From positions 8,786,408 through 8,850,407 of the forward strand of contig NC_089272.1 in the NCBI RefSeq assembly GCF_963678975.1: a stretch of 64,000 nt of DNA, given 5' to 3'. The notes under the pieces were generated by a model that saw only the letters and a list, made by a program, of their open reading frames with translations, ran no database searches and was not told the origin of the DNA. Shown here piece by piece: positions 1 through 8,260 of the stretch (positions are counted from its first letter, which is position 1; the number at the start of each line of letters is the position of its first letter). Origin of the DNA: Dysidea avara (lineage: Eukaryota; Porifera; Demospongiae; Dictyoceratida; Dysideidae). The position numbers and the translations under genes are program-made.

Positions 1-1690
1 ATTGTCTTTTGGAGCAATGCTGGGGCAGATGCTACCCCAAGGGCACTCGGGTATACTGGTATAACCCTTGATGGGTGTTGATAGTGACATATTTACGGGA
101 CTCGCAATCTAGTTCAATTTGTTGATACGCTTGACTCAAGTCAAGTTTCGAAAACTTCTGACCACCTGCTAATTGGGCCATTAGTTCATCTGGCCTTGGC
201 AATGGGTACTTGTCTACCACTAAAGCAGGATTAATTGTTACCTTGTAGTCCCCACATACTCTTAGGGCTCCATCACCCTAGGGGACAACTACCACAGGGG
301 CAGCCCATTCACTATGAATAACTCTTTCTAATATACCTAATTCTTCTAGCCTGGAGAGCTCCCTTTCTAAGGTTTCTTTCAATGCCAAGGGCACTGGGCG
401 GGGCTTACAAAACTTTGGAACAGCTTTTGGTTGAACTTCAAGATGAGCCTTTCCTGTCTTAAATTTTCCTAATTGGTCATTGAAAACCTCAGAATACCTC
501 TCTAGCAGTGGCAAGTGACATACAGACTTGATATTAGCCACAGTCTGTGCAACACTCCTCCAGTCCAGTCTAATGTGTCTAAGCCAATCCCTCCCTAGGA
601 GACTAGAGCCTACCCCCTTTACCACATACAATACATAAGGGCCCTTTTGTATACCATAACATACATCAACAACAATTTGTCCAAGTACCTGAACTTGTTC
701 TTCAGTATAGGTCTTCAATCTCATAGAAGATCGCTGTAGGGTCTTGCTGGGGAAATGCCTCTTGTATGTCTCCTCAGATACCAGAGTGACAGCTGCACCA
801 GTATCGACTTCAAACATTAATGTGGTGCCTTCTACACACAACTCCACAGTAAATGGTCTAGTTGCCTTGCCAGTCACTTGGTCAATTGGCTAACTCTCTG
901 AAGACTCATCAATCCATTTGGCCTCTCACGATCCTGTCTGGCTTGTAGAAGGTTTGTTCGGCAACCTAGACTTGCAGACCTTAGCCAAATGTCCTGTTTT
1001 GCCACATTTAAAACACTTAGCATTCTTGTGGTGACAGTCTCTTGTCTGATGTCCATGTGTTCCACAACGTATGCAAGCACCTTGCTTGTCACATAATTCC
1101 TTAGTCTTTGGTGTCTGAACCTTCAACACTTGACTAGCATTAGCTGATCCCTTTTCCTTCAACTGTGTAGACTGTTTCTCAGCAGCTTCCACACTGCGAG
1201 CAATATCCACTGCTTTAGTCAAGGACAGGTTAGATTCAAGTAACAAACGTTTCTGCGTGTTATCATGACGAATACCACACACCAGACGGTCTCTCAAGAC
1301 TTGTTCCAAGTATTGCTCAAATTCGCAGTGGGTAGCTAGACGCCTCAACTCCGCCAAATATTCACTAACGCTCTCGCCTTCGGCTTGGTCTCGCCTATGG
1401 AAGTGGAATCTCTCCGCTATCACTAGTGGTTTAGGGTCAAAGTGACGCTGCAATGTGTCTGTAAGATCCTGAAAAGTCTTGTCGCGCGGTTTTGTAGGCG
1501 CCAACAAACTGCGTAGCAGTGCGTAAGTGTCACTTCCAATGGCCGTGAGTAAGACTGCCACTCACTTTTCATCTCCTTGAATGCCATTGGCATCCATAAA
1601 CAACTGCACGCGTTCCAAATAGGCGTCAATTTTGTCCTTGTCAGGGTTGAACACTGGTAACGAACCAATCAAGTCGAAGTAGCGGCCATT
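1..1690 (-). mobile_element. Ty3/gypsy LTR retrotransposon fossil, partial
   Basis: Seen on the minus strand in order: a gag region (about 926-1561) with two CCHC zinc knuckles near its C-terminus, an aspartic protease region (about 278-877) with the DTGA active-site motif, and the start of a reverse transcriptase (about 1-220) that runs out of the window. The order gag, protease, RT and the RT fingers-region wording (KLDLSQAYQQ) are those of Ty3/gypsy. No LTR could be recognised to the right of gag. The copy is broken, with a handful of breaks, and is cut by the window edge. It is moderately old. Confidence 0.85.
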
Positions 1691-1914
1691 ATTACATCAG
1701 GATAAACAACGCGTACGTACGTAGTCTATATCCTCGTCTCCAGTTGTGATGTTTGTGGTCTCACCACTAAAGCACTAAAGCACTAATCACTTCAATCACA
1801 GCCTAAGCAAGTCTGGAGGGAAACTGTCAAAACTCCAAACTGCGCATGCGTACATTTCATACATTAATTGGTACAATCAATAATTAATACATTAAAATAT
1901 TAAGTCCATCATTA
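1691..1914. other. No gene recognised
   Basis: AT-rich sequence between the gypsy gag region and an inverted LINE piece. It could include the leader or LTR of the gypsy fossil, but no matching second copy is in the window to prove it. Confidence 0.4.
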
Positions 1915-2250
1915 CACACTAGATGGATAAGTTGTAGGGATGGTAGTGGTATCTTCACTTGTAAAAACACTAGAAAAATAATTATTAAAAAGTGTAGCCA
2001 TATCATCATCAGAATTGACCAAGGAGCAGTCAGGACAAAGTAACTCAGAGATAACCGGTCAGATCTTCATTTTTGAGTTAATGTAACTCCAAAAAGCTTT
2101 TGGATTTGAATTTGCAGAGTGGTCTCTCAATCATTCTTCAGATTGCAGGTTAAGTTCCTCAGTTGTTTATTAACAGACTTGGAATTGGATAGATCACTAG
2201 TAGAGTGAGTTAAGATATTTCTTCCATAACTTGTTTTTCTTTTTCTTAAA
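1915..2250 (-). pseudogene. LINE ORF2 fragment (endonuclease-RT linker), inverted
   Basis: Read on the minus strand in changing frames this gives pieces such as NPKAFWSYINSK and NNYFSSVFTSEDTT. These match the linker between endonuclease and reverse transcriptase in CR1/L2-like LINEs; the intact LINE in this window has KKFWSFIKNCRKD and SVFTIEDT at the same place. The fragment is decayed, with frameshifts and stops. It sits head to head with the plus-strand 3' part of a similar LINE at 2285-2950, which suggests a single insertion with 5' inversion rather than two events. Confidence 0.6.
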
Positions 2251-2284
2251 AGTGAACACATCGGAATTGGTAGAGACTTTTTTT

Positions 2285-2950
2285 TGTATGATTACTTCAC
2301 ACTTTGGAGTGACGTTGGACGATCACCTTTCATGGTCTACCCATGTTACTAATGTTGCTAGTAAGGCTACAAGGATGTTAAACTTTCTCAAACACCACCT
2401 TACTAAATGTTCAACTGATATCAAGCATACTTATTATTAGTTCGACCATTAATGGAATACGCATGTGTTGTTTGGGACCCACATTACATTGTACAAATAA
2501 CACTTTTAGAAAAAGTCCAGAGGCGTGCTGCAAGATGGGTCCTTTCTGACTATAACTATCACAGTAGTGTCAGTAGTATGCTGGAACAGCTTAATTGGTT
2601 GCCATTAGCAAAGAGAAGGAAGCAACAAAGACTAAACATCTTTACCAAATAATGCACGACATGATTGGCTTATCTCTACCTGATTACTATCACTTTACCA
2701 CCACACATACTAGACAAAATCACCCATTCCACCTAATGATACCATCCACAAGTACCACTGCACATATGACAAGCTTTTTCCCGAAGACGATCAGATAATG
2801 GAATGTACTACAAATACCTCTGACAGAAATGGACAATTTAACAAAATTTTCAGAGGCCATAGTTGAATGTCTATAATGTATTTACTTGTACCATGTAGGG
2901 CCTAATCAGCCTCGGCTGTCTGCCCTATTTAACCAATAATAATAATAATG
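2285..2950 (+). pseudogene. LINE ORF2 C-terminal fragment with (AAT)n tail
   Basis: Plus-strand pieces in two frames encode the RT thumb and C-terminal region of a CR1/L2-like LINE: GVTLDDHLSWSTHV, then MEYACVVWDPHY, KVQRRAARWVLSDY and LEQLNWLPLAKRRK, then a short C-terminus ending near SFFPKTIR. The copy ends in a short AAT repeat at about 2937-2949, as the LINE 3' ends at 25382 and elsewhere in this window do. It is frameshifted and 5' truncated. Confidence 0.75.
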
Positions 2951-3104
2951 ACCAGAAGCCATTAAACTGTGTCAACTGAAACCCGTCTACATGACAACTG
3001 AATCCCTCTATTAGCTAGAGCCTCTTGGTCATCGATCCACGCTTTACAGTGAGCAGTGACGCAGCAATGTTAACGTCATGCAATTAAAACTCCGGCGTTA
3101 AAAA

Positions 3105-3163
3105 TTTTTGTACTCAGTTTCACCAGACCCTATTCTAGGTATAAGGACAGGCGGCGCGAGACT
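3105..3163. mobile_element. Terminal fragment of the TAGTCTCGC element family
   Basis: The last roughly 55 bp, ending GCGCGAGACTA, match the right end of the complete element at 51824-52237 (shared stretch TCAGTTTCACCAGACCCT, then the CGCGAGACTA terminus). No left end is present, so this is a solo end. Confidence 0.5.
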
Positions 3164-3568
3164 AGCCATGTTTCTGATTAAAATAGCCCCTAAACTTTGT
3201 CAGGCCAAGATCAGTTTGTCAACTCATAAAAATATGCACATTTTACTAGCATTTATTACAAATTACCTGAAACCATAGCGAACCAAAGTCAAACTAGCTG
3301 TAAAATAGTCACCCAGCGCCTTCTTACTTACTAGCGCCTCTACAAATAATTATCGTGTTTGTTTAAGACATTCAGAGCTTTTTAAAACAGCTTTTAAGGC
3401 TTCACAACCATCTGAAAAGGCCAAAATAGCAAAAATCAACAGTGAGACACTACTAAGAGGTGATTATTTGCTGCTTCAAAATGCAGAGAATCTTGCTCTC
3501 CCCAACCACCTACAACTTACCCTGTTTATGTCCACCCCCCTTCCTACCAGCTCCTAGATTCGCCCCTG
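3164..3568. mobile_element. hAT-like miniature element, copy A, left-truncated
   Basis: It shares most of its length with the element at 24673-25140: TGTCAGGCCAAGATCAG, AATAATTATCGTGTT, then an end TCGCCCCTG matching that copy's TCCGCCCCTG. The left terminus is missing and the homology starts where the TAGTCTCGC-family end stops. No coding capacity. Confidence 0.65.
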
Positions 3569-3654
3569 GTGACTACTTGCGTGGGTCTTCATCTGCATCA
3601 TCTGTAGTGCTAAAACAACGCTTGCTTGTAGTGTGGGTATTAGGGGAAGCGTCT

Positions 3655-3707
3655 AATACCCACACTACAAGTAGTCACCAGGGGCGACTACTTGTAGTGT
3701 GGGTATT
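3655..3707. repeat. Perfect 22 bp hairpin, 9 nt loop
   Basis: Arms 3655-3676 and 3686-3707 are exact reverse complements built on CTTGTAGTGTGGGTATT. That 17-mer occurs again in direct orientation at about 3625 and 3733, so the stretch is a small cluster of direct and inverted copies. Confidence 0.8.
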
Positions 3708-3762
3708 TTGGGTATTCGAAACCTTTCATAGTGTGGTTAGTTGCTTGTAGTGTGGGTATTCG

Positions 3763-3825
3763 AAACCTTTCATAACCCTTACGTAATATGAAGCTCAAAA
3801 GCATCCAGACTTCCTACTGTAGACT
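3763..3825 (-). repeat. Inverted partial copy of the adjoining ACTCTTTTCACC element
   Basis: This stretch is the reverse complement of the inner right end of the element at 3848-4332 (about 4266-4318: GTAGGAAGTCTGGATGCTTT through GGGTTATGAAAG). It shows that a second copy of the family lay here in the opposite orientation. Confidence 0.75.
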
Positions 3826-3847
3826 TCCTACATTCCATTATCTGAGT

Positions 3848-4332
3848 TACTCTTTTCACCCTATTTCATATCCCTGTAGAACTTAGACAAAAACCGGTGA
3901 ACCAAAAAGGCGAAAAAAAGTGCAATCCTGAAGGAGAATCGAATCCGGGATTCCATTGTGATAGTCCAGTGTGCTACCGATTATGCTACAGCTGCTAGTT
4001 CCTTTGATTCCCTTCTTTTCTATCTTATAAATGTGACTCACGAAGTAAGCTGTATATAGTAAGAAGAACCTAACCCTAAAGGTGAAGAAGAAACCAAAGC
4101 TGAACTCTAACCCTAACCCTAACTGCTAACGCTAATACTACTAGACGCTTCTCCTAAAGTCGACTACTCGTGGCAACTAGCTACTGGACGCTTCCCCTAA
4201 AGTCGACTACTCGCGGAAACTACTAGACGTGTGCTCTAACGTCGAAGAGAGAGAGCAACAACTACAGTAGGAAGTCTGGATGCTTTTGAGCTTCATATTA
4301 CGTAAGGGTTATGAAAGGTGGTGAAAAGAGTA
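3848..4332. mobile_element. TIR miniature element with tRNA-like and telomere-like modules, copy 1
   Basis: Ends TACTCTTTTCACC and GGTGAAAAGAGTA are terminal inverted repeats. A second complete copy lies at 23732-24242. Inside, on the minus strand, is a tRNA-like stretch with a good A box (TAGCATAATCGG) and B box; after it come CCCTAA-type telomere-like hexamers (CTAACCCTAACCCTAAC near 4107), then short direct repeats CCTAAAGTCGACTACTCG. It has no open reading frame. A 3 bp flanking AGT duplication is possible. It lies about 340 bp upstream of the F-box gene. Confidence 0.75.
3925..3996 (-). other. tRNA-derived module (A and B boxes) inside element
   Basis: On the minus strand an A box TAGCATAATCGG (3977-3988) is followed about 32 nt later by a B-box-like GGATTCGATTC (about 3935-3945), at tRNA spacing, and then by a run of T (pol III stop) near 3913-3919. 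The D and T arms pair only in part and the anticodon loop is not canonical, so this looks like a SINE-type relic, not a working tRNA gene. Confidence 0.55.
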
Positions 4333-4509
4333 AGTACGCGTGATCTTCCAGCTCCCGGTTCCCGGTTTTTACCAAGCAATCTCCCGCTCCCATTCCCTTC
4401 CCGGTTTTACAAATACCCAGAGATTTCAGATTCTTCATCAAGATTCCAGATTCCATTTATGGATTCCAAGTGATTCGTGTCGGATTCCAGTTGAAGTCGG
4501 ACCCCCACT

Positions 4510-4517
4510 TATAAAAA
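4510..4517 (+). promoter_or_regulatory. Possible TATA box of the F-box gene
   Basis: TATAAAAA lies about 155 bp before the ATG at 4671. No other element was recognised. Position and match are plausible, but in AT-rich DNA such matches are common. Confidence 0.25.
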
Positions 4518-4670
4518 AATGAAAACTATGATGATCATAACACACGTACATACTGAAAACTACAACATACTACTACTTATTACCCAACTATATACTTATT
4601 ACTACCTATACGTACTTAACCAATGTCAAATTAGGAAATATACGGAAAGCTACCGGAATAGCTATTACTG

Positions 4671-6524
4671 ATGGAGCAGGACCAGTCCGTTATTGACGTT
4701 CCTATCTTTACTCTTCCAACAGAGCTACTGGTTATGATCGTTTCGTACTTGTTTTCACGTGATAAAGTCAACCTGCTGTACGTTTCACAGAAACTACAAA
4801 CTGTAAGCAAAACACCGTCACTATGGCATGAATTTGTGTGGGATTATTACGACTCTCGTGAGGAGACTTGTGTCAAGAACACGTTGAAGAAGCGTGGAGA
4901 ACACATCAAACGACTAGCCTTTCCAGGATACTTGGCACCAAAACTGGAGGAAATACTACAATACTGCAGCAATGTAAGTCATCTTAGTCTACCAGTAGTG
5001 AGATTGAATCGTAATCAACTAGCGCTACTAGGAGAGGCTGTAAAAAAAATGAAACAGTTACATACATTAGATATTGGTATGTTCACCTATGTCCGACATT
5101 TACTTGAAATTGGTTTAAAGTTGCAAAATCTAACATTATATGTTACAGTATATGCTCAACCAGCAATGTTTTTTTATGTGTTAGAAGAATGGGCAAGAGT
5201 AAAATTTAGGCCACCAAAATTGATCATTATCTTTACTGTGTTTCAGATGCCAATGGTAAAGGAGTTGATAGTTAACTGGCAACAATGGAACTCAAAAGTA
5301 CCAGCAGGTCATAATGCTTGGTTAAAAATTTATCCACGTTATAAAATACCATTAAATCTTTCTCCAGTTCTACCAGCTTTTCAACTACATCTTGGACAAA
5401 CAGCTGCTCTTCCTTTTGTGCAAGCTAAACAATGTGGAATACAAGGGATGGATTATTTACAGCTAACTGACTGCTATAGAGCTGGTCAGATTTTCTACAA
5501 GGCTGAGACATTATTGCTTGGTTACTACCCACAGTTCTATAACATTGTGACTAGTATTCATTGTGTGACACATTTTGATGTATCAAAATATAACTGCTTA
5601 CTTCCAAGTGATATAGAACAAATTGCCATTGTGTGTCCTCATCTTCAACAACTTAAAATCAGCAGGTGCTGCCAATGCTTGACGAGCCTACATGGTCTAC
5701 AAGCTATTGCAAGTCACTGTCACAATTTTCAAGGACTCAACATGGTAGGCATATCAGTTTCTGCTGTGGAGAATCAAATTCAACTGTGGGAAATACTAAG
5801 TAACATGAAACTGACCCACCTGGTGGTAGATTACTGTATTATTGTTACCCCATCAACAGGAGATGCTGGTCATAAGAAAAGTTTAGCTTCTTTGTATCAG
5901 AGATGCTCATGGTTGTTAGCATTGGAGATTCACTGCTTGTATACTTCATGCAGATCGTGTAAAGAAGTGCCAATTGAGAATGGTGTGCTTTCATTGAGTT
6001 ATTTAATATCTCTGAAGTACTGTGCAGTGCATAATCTTCATTCCACCACAACAAAGGACATTCTTACTAGCTGTAAGGAACTGAGATGTTATAGAATTGT
6101 TAATCTCAGTGATCCTCTTGCATCCCTCTCACTTGCCCATAACCTTAACTTACAGCAACTGTATGTCATTTCAACAGCCACAGTTGTCTCCGATACCTTT
6201 ATGATGTCAGTTTCAGCTCATGGTGGACTAGTACATGTGTTTCTGTCTGTAGCATCAATATCTGTTGTGGGTATTAGAGTGTTAATAGAGAACTCTCCTA
6301 AACTTACCACTTTCCAAAGTTTACTTGAAATACATGAGGAGGGTGGCCGAAGACTATCAGTACATGAATTCATGCACTTTGAAAAGATATTGAAGCAAAA
6401 GTTTTGTCACCACAAACTATTTTATACAGGTGGCTACAGTTTGTCCCAACAAAACAAAACATCTTTGTCAACCTTTTCATTTCTGGAACAGACAGATGTT
6501 GGTAACTTGTGGGATACCTACTAA
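4671..6524 (+). CDS. F-box/leucine-rich-repeat protein, intronless
   Basis: A 617-residue uninterrupted ORF from an ATG to TAA. Residues about 12-60 are an F-box (LPTELLVMIVSYLFSRDKVN, then SLWHEFVWDYY), the SKP1-binding module of SCF ubiquitin ligases. The rest (about 85-580) is a run of irregular leucine-rich repeats, for example LEEILQYCSNVSHLSLP, LQQLKISRC and LTHLVVDYC, likely the substrate-binding solenoid. There is no signal peptide or membrane segment, so it is probably cytosolic or nuclear. The first ATG of the frame directly precedes the F-box, which supports this start. A single long exon without introns, in a region where other genes are spliced, could mean a retroposed or family-expanded gene. 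Its substrate cannot be named. It is the only clearly intact host gene in the window. Confidence 0.9.
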   Translation: MEQDQSVIDVPIFTLPTELLVMIVSYLFSRDKVNLLYVSQKLQTVSKTPSLWHEFVWDYYDSREETCVKNTLKKRGEHIKRLAFPGYLAPKLEEILQYCSNVSHLSLPVVRLNRNQLALLGEAVKKMKQLHTLDIGMFTYVRHLLEIGLKLQNLTLYVTVYAQPAMFFYVLEEWARVKFRPPKLIIIFTVFQMPMVKELIVNWQQWNSKVPAGHNAWLKIYPRYKIPLNLSPVLPAFQLHLGQTAALPFVQAKQCGIQGMDYLQLTDCYRAGQIFYKAETLLLGYYPQFYNIVTSIHCVTHFDVSKYNCLLPSDIEQIAIVCPHLQQLKISRCCQCLTSLHGLQAIASHCHNFQGLNMVGISVSAVENQIQLWEILSNMKLTHLVVDYCIIVTPSTGDAGHKKSLASLYQRCSWLLALEIHCLYTSCRSCKEVPIENGVLSLSYLISLKYCAVHNLHSTTTKDILTSCKELRCYRIVNLSDPLASLSLAHNLNLQQLYVISTATVVSDTFMMSVSAHGGLVHVFLSVASISVVGIRVLIENSPKLTTFQSLLEIHEEGGRRLSVHEFMHFEKILKQKFCHHKLFYTGGYSLSQQNKTSLSTFSFLEQTDVGNLWDTY

Positions 6525-6599
6525 ATGACACTTTTCTGTAGTTGTAATTTGAGCTAGCTAGTTATTCAGTGCAGTTAAGTGTTGCGTATAACATTTGCA

Positions 6600-6960
6600 T
6601 GATCATATTTTGTAGAAGGGGTGTCGGGGTCGTCGCCAGCTGGGGAAGAACTGGCTCAACTCTCTTCATCAAGTGACCCTTCCTTAGTCATTGAGACCGC
6701 GTTTTCACTCTGTTATTGACACAGCTCTTTTTAAATCTATTTTTTTATTCCTGCCTACAGCCCCCAGCACAAAAGGTATGTGTGCTGGACACAACTGATA
6801 TAACAATAATGGGGACAATTAAAAGTTCCTAGGGCCACTTACAAGGCCCAGCTCCGGGGAAGCATCAGATGATTTAAACAGGCTGTAGGACCAGGTGTCC
6901 TACAGACCTTCAGCACTTGTACTGTAAAGCCTTAATAAATAAATAAAAATAAAGAATAAA
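6600..6960. repeat. Probable retroposon 3' end with AATA-rich tail
   Basis: Downstream of the F-box gene there is a non-coding stretch with a small hairpin (CCAGCACA with TGTGCTGG, 6770-6790), ending in an AATAAATAAATAAAAATAAAG tract at about 6931-6958. The hairpin region resembles, in reverse, 17716-17755 after the RT fragment. The tail might also supply polyadenylation signals for the F-box gene. Family unknown. Confidence 0.4.
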
Positions 6961-7141
6961 ATGATCTGTAAGAGATGGAACGGCTTCCCCTGATGCACAT
7001 AGTTGCAGATTATTATTATTACTAGGACCGCGTCACACATAGACTAACCAAGTAAATTTGTTAATGCATACATATTTTGTCTAACTGTGATGCATAATAA
7101 TGCATTGGTCATGTCCACCTTTAAGCAACATAGTTCACAAT

Positions 7142-7427
7142 CACTACCAGAAACAGTGCATGAAATTGCCATGAAAATAACCATGAAATACCAATGAAAA
7201 TACCTATGGTTTATCCCATGAATTTTAACGTTTCATGGGTACTGCACCCATGAAATCTCTGCAATGCCATGAATTTACCATGAAAATCTGATCTGGAGAT
7301 GCATTTCATGGCCCATGATACAACCCATGCTATACCATGAATTGACTTTCATGGTACATTTCATAGGGGCGGTTTAACATTTCATGGAAAAAACATAGAC
7401 GTTTCATGGCATACTTTTCTGGTAGTG
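7142..7427. mobile_element. Miniature element with CACTACCAGAAA inverted ends and many CATGAAA motifs
   Basis: Ends CACTACCAGAAA and TTTCTGGTAGTG are inverted repeats. In between, CATGAAA or its complement TTTCATG occurs more than a dozen times in about 285 bp. No coding capacity. The target duplication is not clear. It abuts the reverse-transcriptase fragment at 7430. Confidence 0.65.
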
Positions 7428-7429
7428 AA

Positions 7430-7996
7430 TTAGAGCCCACATGCAGTAGCAAGGATGGTACGAAGAGAATGTACAGCAGCTTCTAATCCATTACGAATAC
7501 CTACACCAACTTGACCATGAGGAAGTAGCAAACTAGGAAGTGAATCACGCACAGACACACAACATACCTTGCTGACCAGACGACGAAGGGTCTCACCAAC
7601 AACAATTGGACGAAAGGCACCAGAACCCTTCACCAATGCAGTCAATGGTGCCGCGGCACCACAAAACCAAGGAGCAAGACGAGAATCAAGCTTACCAGCA
7701 AGTAAGGCTACATTAAGAGGATGACGATGGATCAAATCATCCCGAGCTGCAACATTGTCGTAGGCGGAAGCAACACCCCTAGAGCCTAGAGTACGTAGCG
7801 AATTACCATAACGTCCATCTGAGGCCCAGCGCAAAGCACATCTAATGTTCCCCTTCTCCAAAGACTCAGCAGAAGTAGCGACAGATCGAGCTGAAGAGCC
7901 CCGCTGAAGAGCACCTGCAGCTTGCCAAAGATCTAAGATACCATCAACACCAGATTTCCACTTGTTCAAACGATCACACAACAAAGAACCAATCAA
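7430..7996 (-). pseudogene. Reverse-transcriptase-like fragment, N-terminal half
   Basis: An open stretch of 188 codons on the minus strand. The segment GSGAFRPIVVGETLRRLVSK followed by GQVGVGIRNGLEAAVHSLR is the finger-palm entry of a reverse transcriptase family common in invertebrate genomes (usual wording GGIRPIAVGEVLRRL and LGVGVKGGAEAAVH). Its catalytic YxDD part is missing because the frame stops next to the miniature element at 7427. The matching C-terminal part of the same type of protein lies on the other strand at 16727-17619, beyond the MULE. The clade of the element is not clear to me. Confidence 0.65.
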
Positions 7997-8002
7997 ATAG
8001 GA

Positions 8003-8166
8003 GTCAGCCTATTTGAAGAACCAATCAAATAGGAGTCAGTCACTCTAAAAGAACCTCAAATAGGAGTCAGTCACTCAAATAGGAGTCAGCCTCAAATAGG
8101 AGTCAGTCACTCAAATAGGAGTCAGTCACTCTAAAAGAACCAATCAAATAGGAGTCAGTCACTCTT
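8003..8166. repeat. Tandem repeat, unit TCAAATAGGAGTCAGTCACTC
   Basis: About seven imperfect copies of a unit built on CAAATAGGAGTCA, some extended by CTAAAAGAACCAA. A lone copy of TCAAATAGGAGTCA lies at 17787-17800 on the far side of the MULE, so the repeat probably belongs to the RT element flanking it. Confidence 0.85.
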
Positions 8167-8260
8167 ATTGCAGCTGAGGAGTACTCAGCCTCGTGTCACA
8201 TTACTGAGCCTCTTTCACAATTCATTCTGGACCGGGGTACCAATTAGGCTATTGTTAAAC

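Noticed and set aside
3460-3750. 96-codon plus-strand frame
   Set aside because: Covers the end of a hAT-like element and a hairpin; no domain, composition of repeats.
3925-3996. Functional tRNA gene
   Set aside because: A and B boxes are good but arms pair poorly, the anticodon loop is not canonical and the sequence is part of a repeated element.
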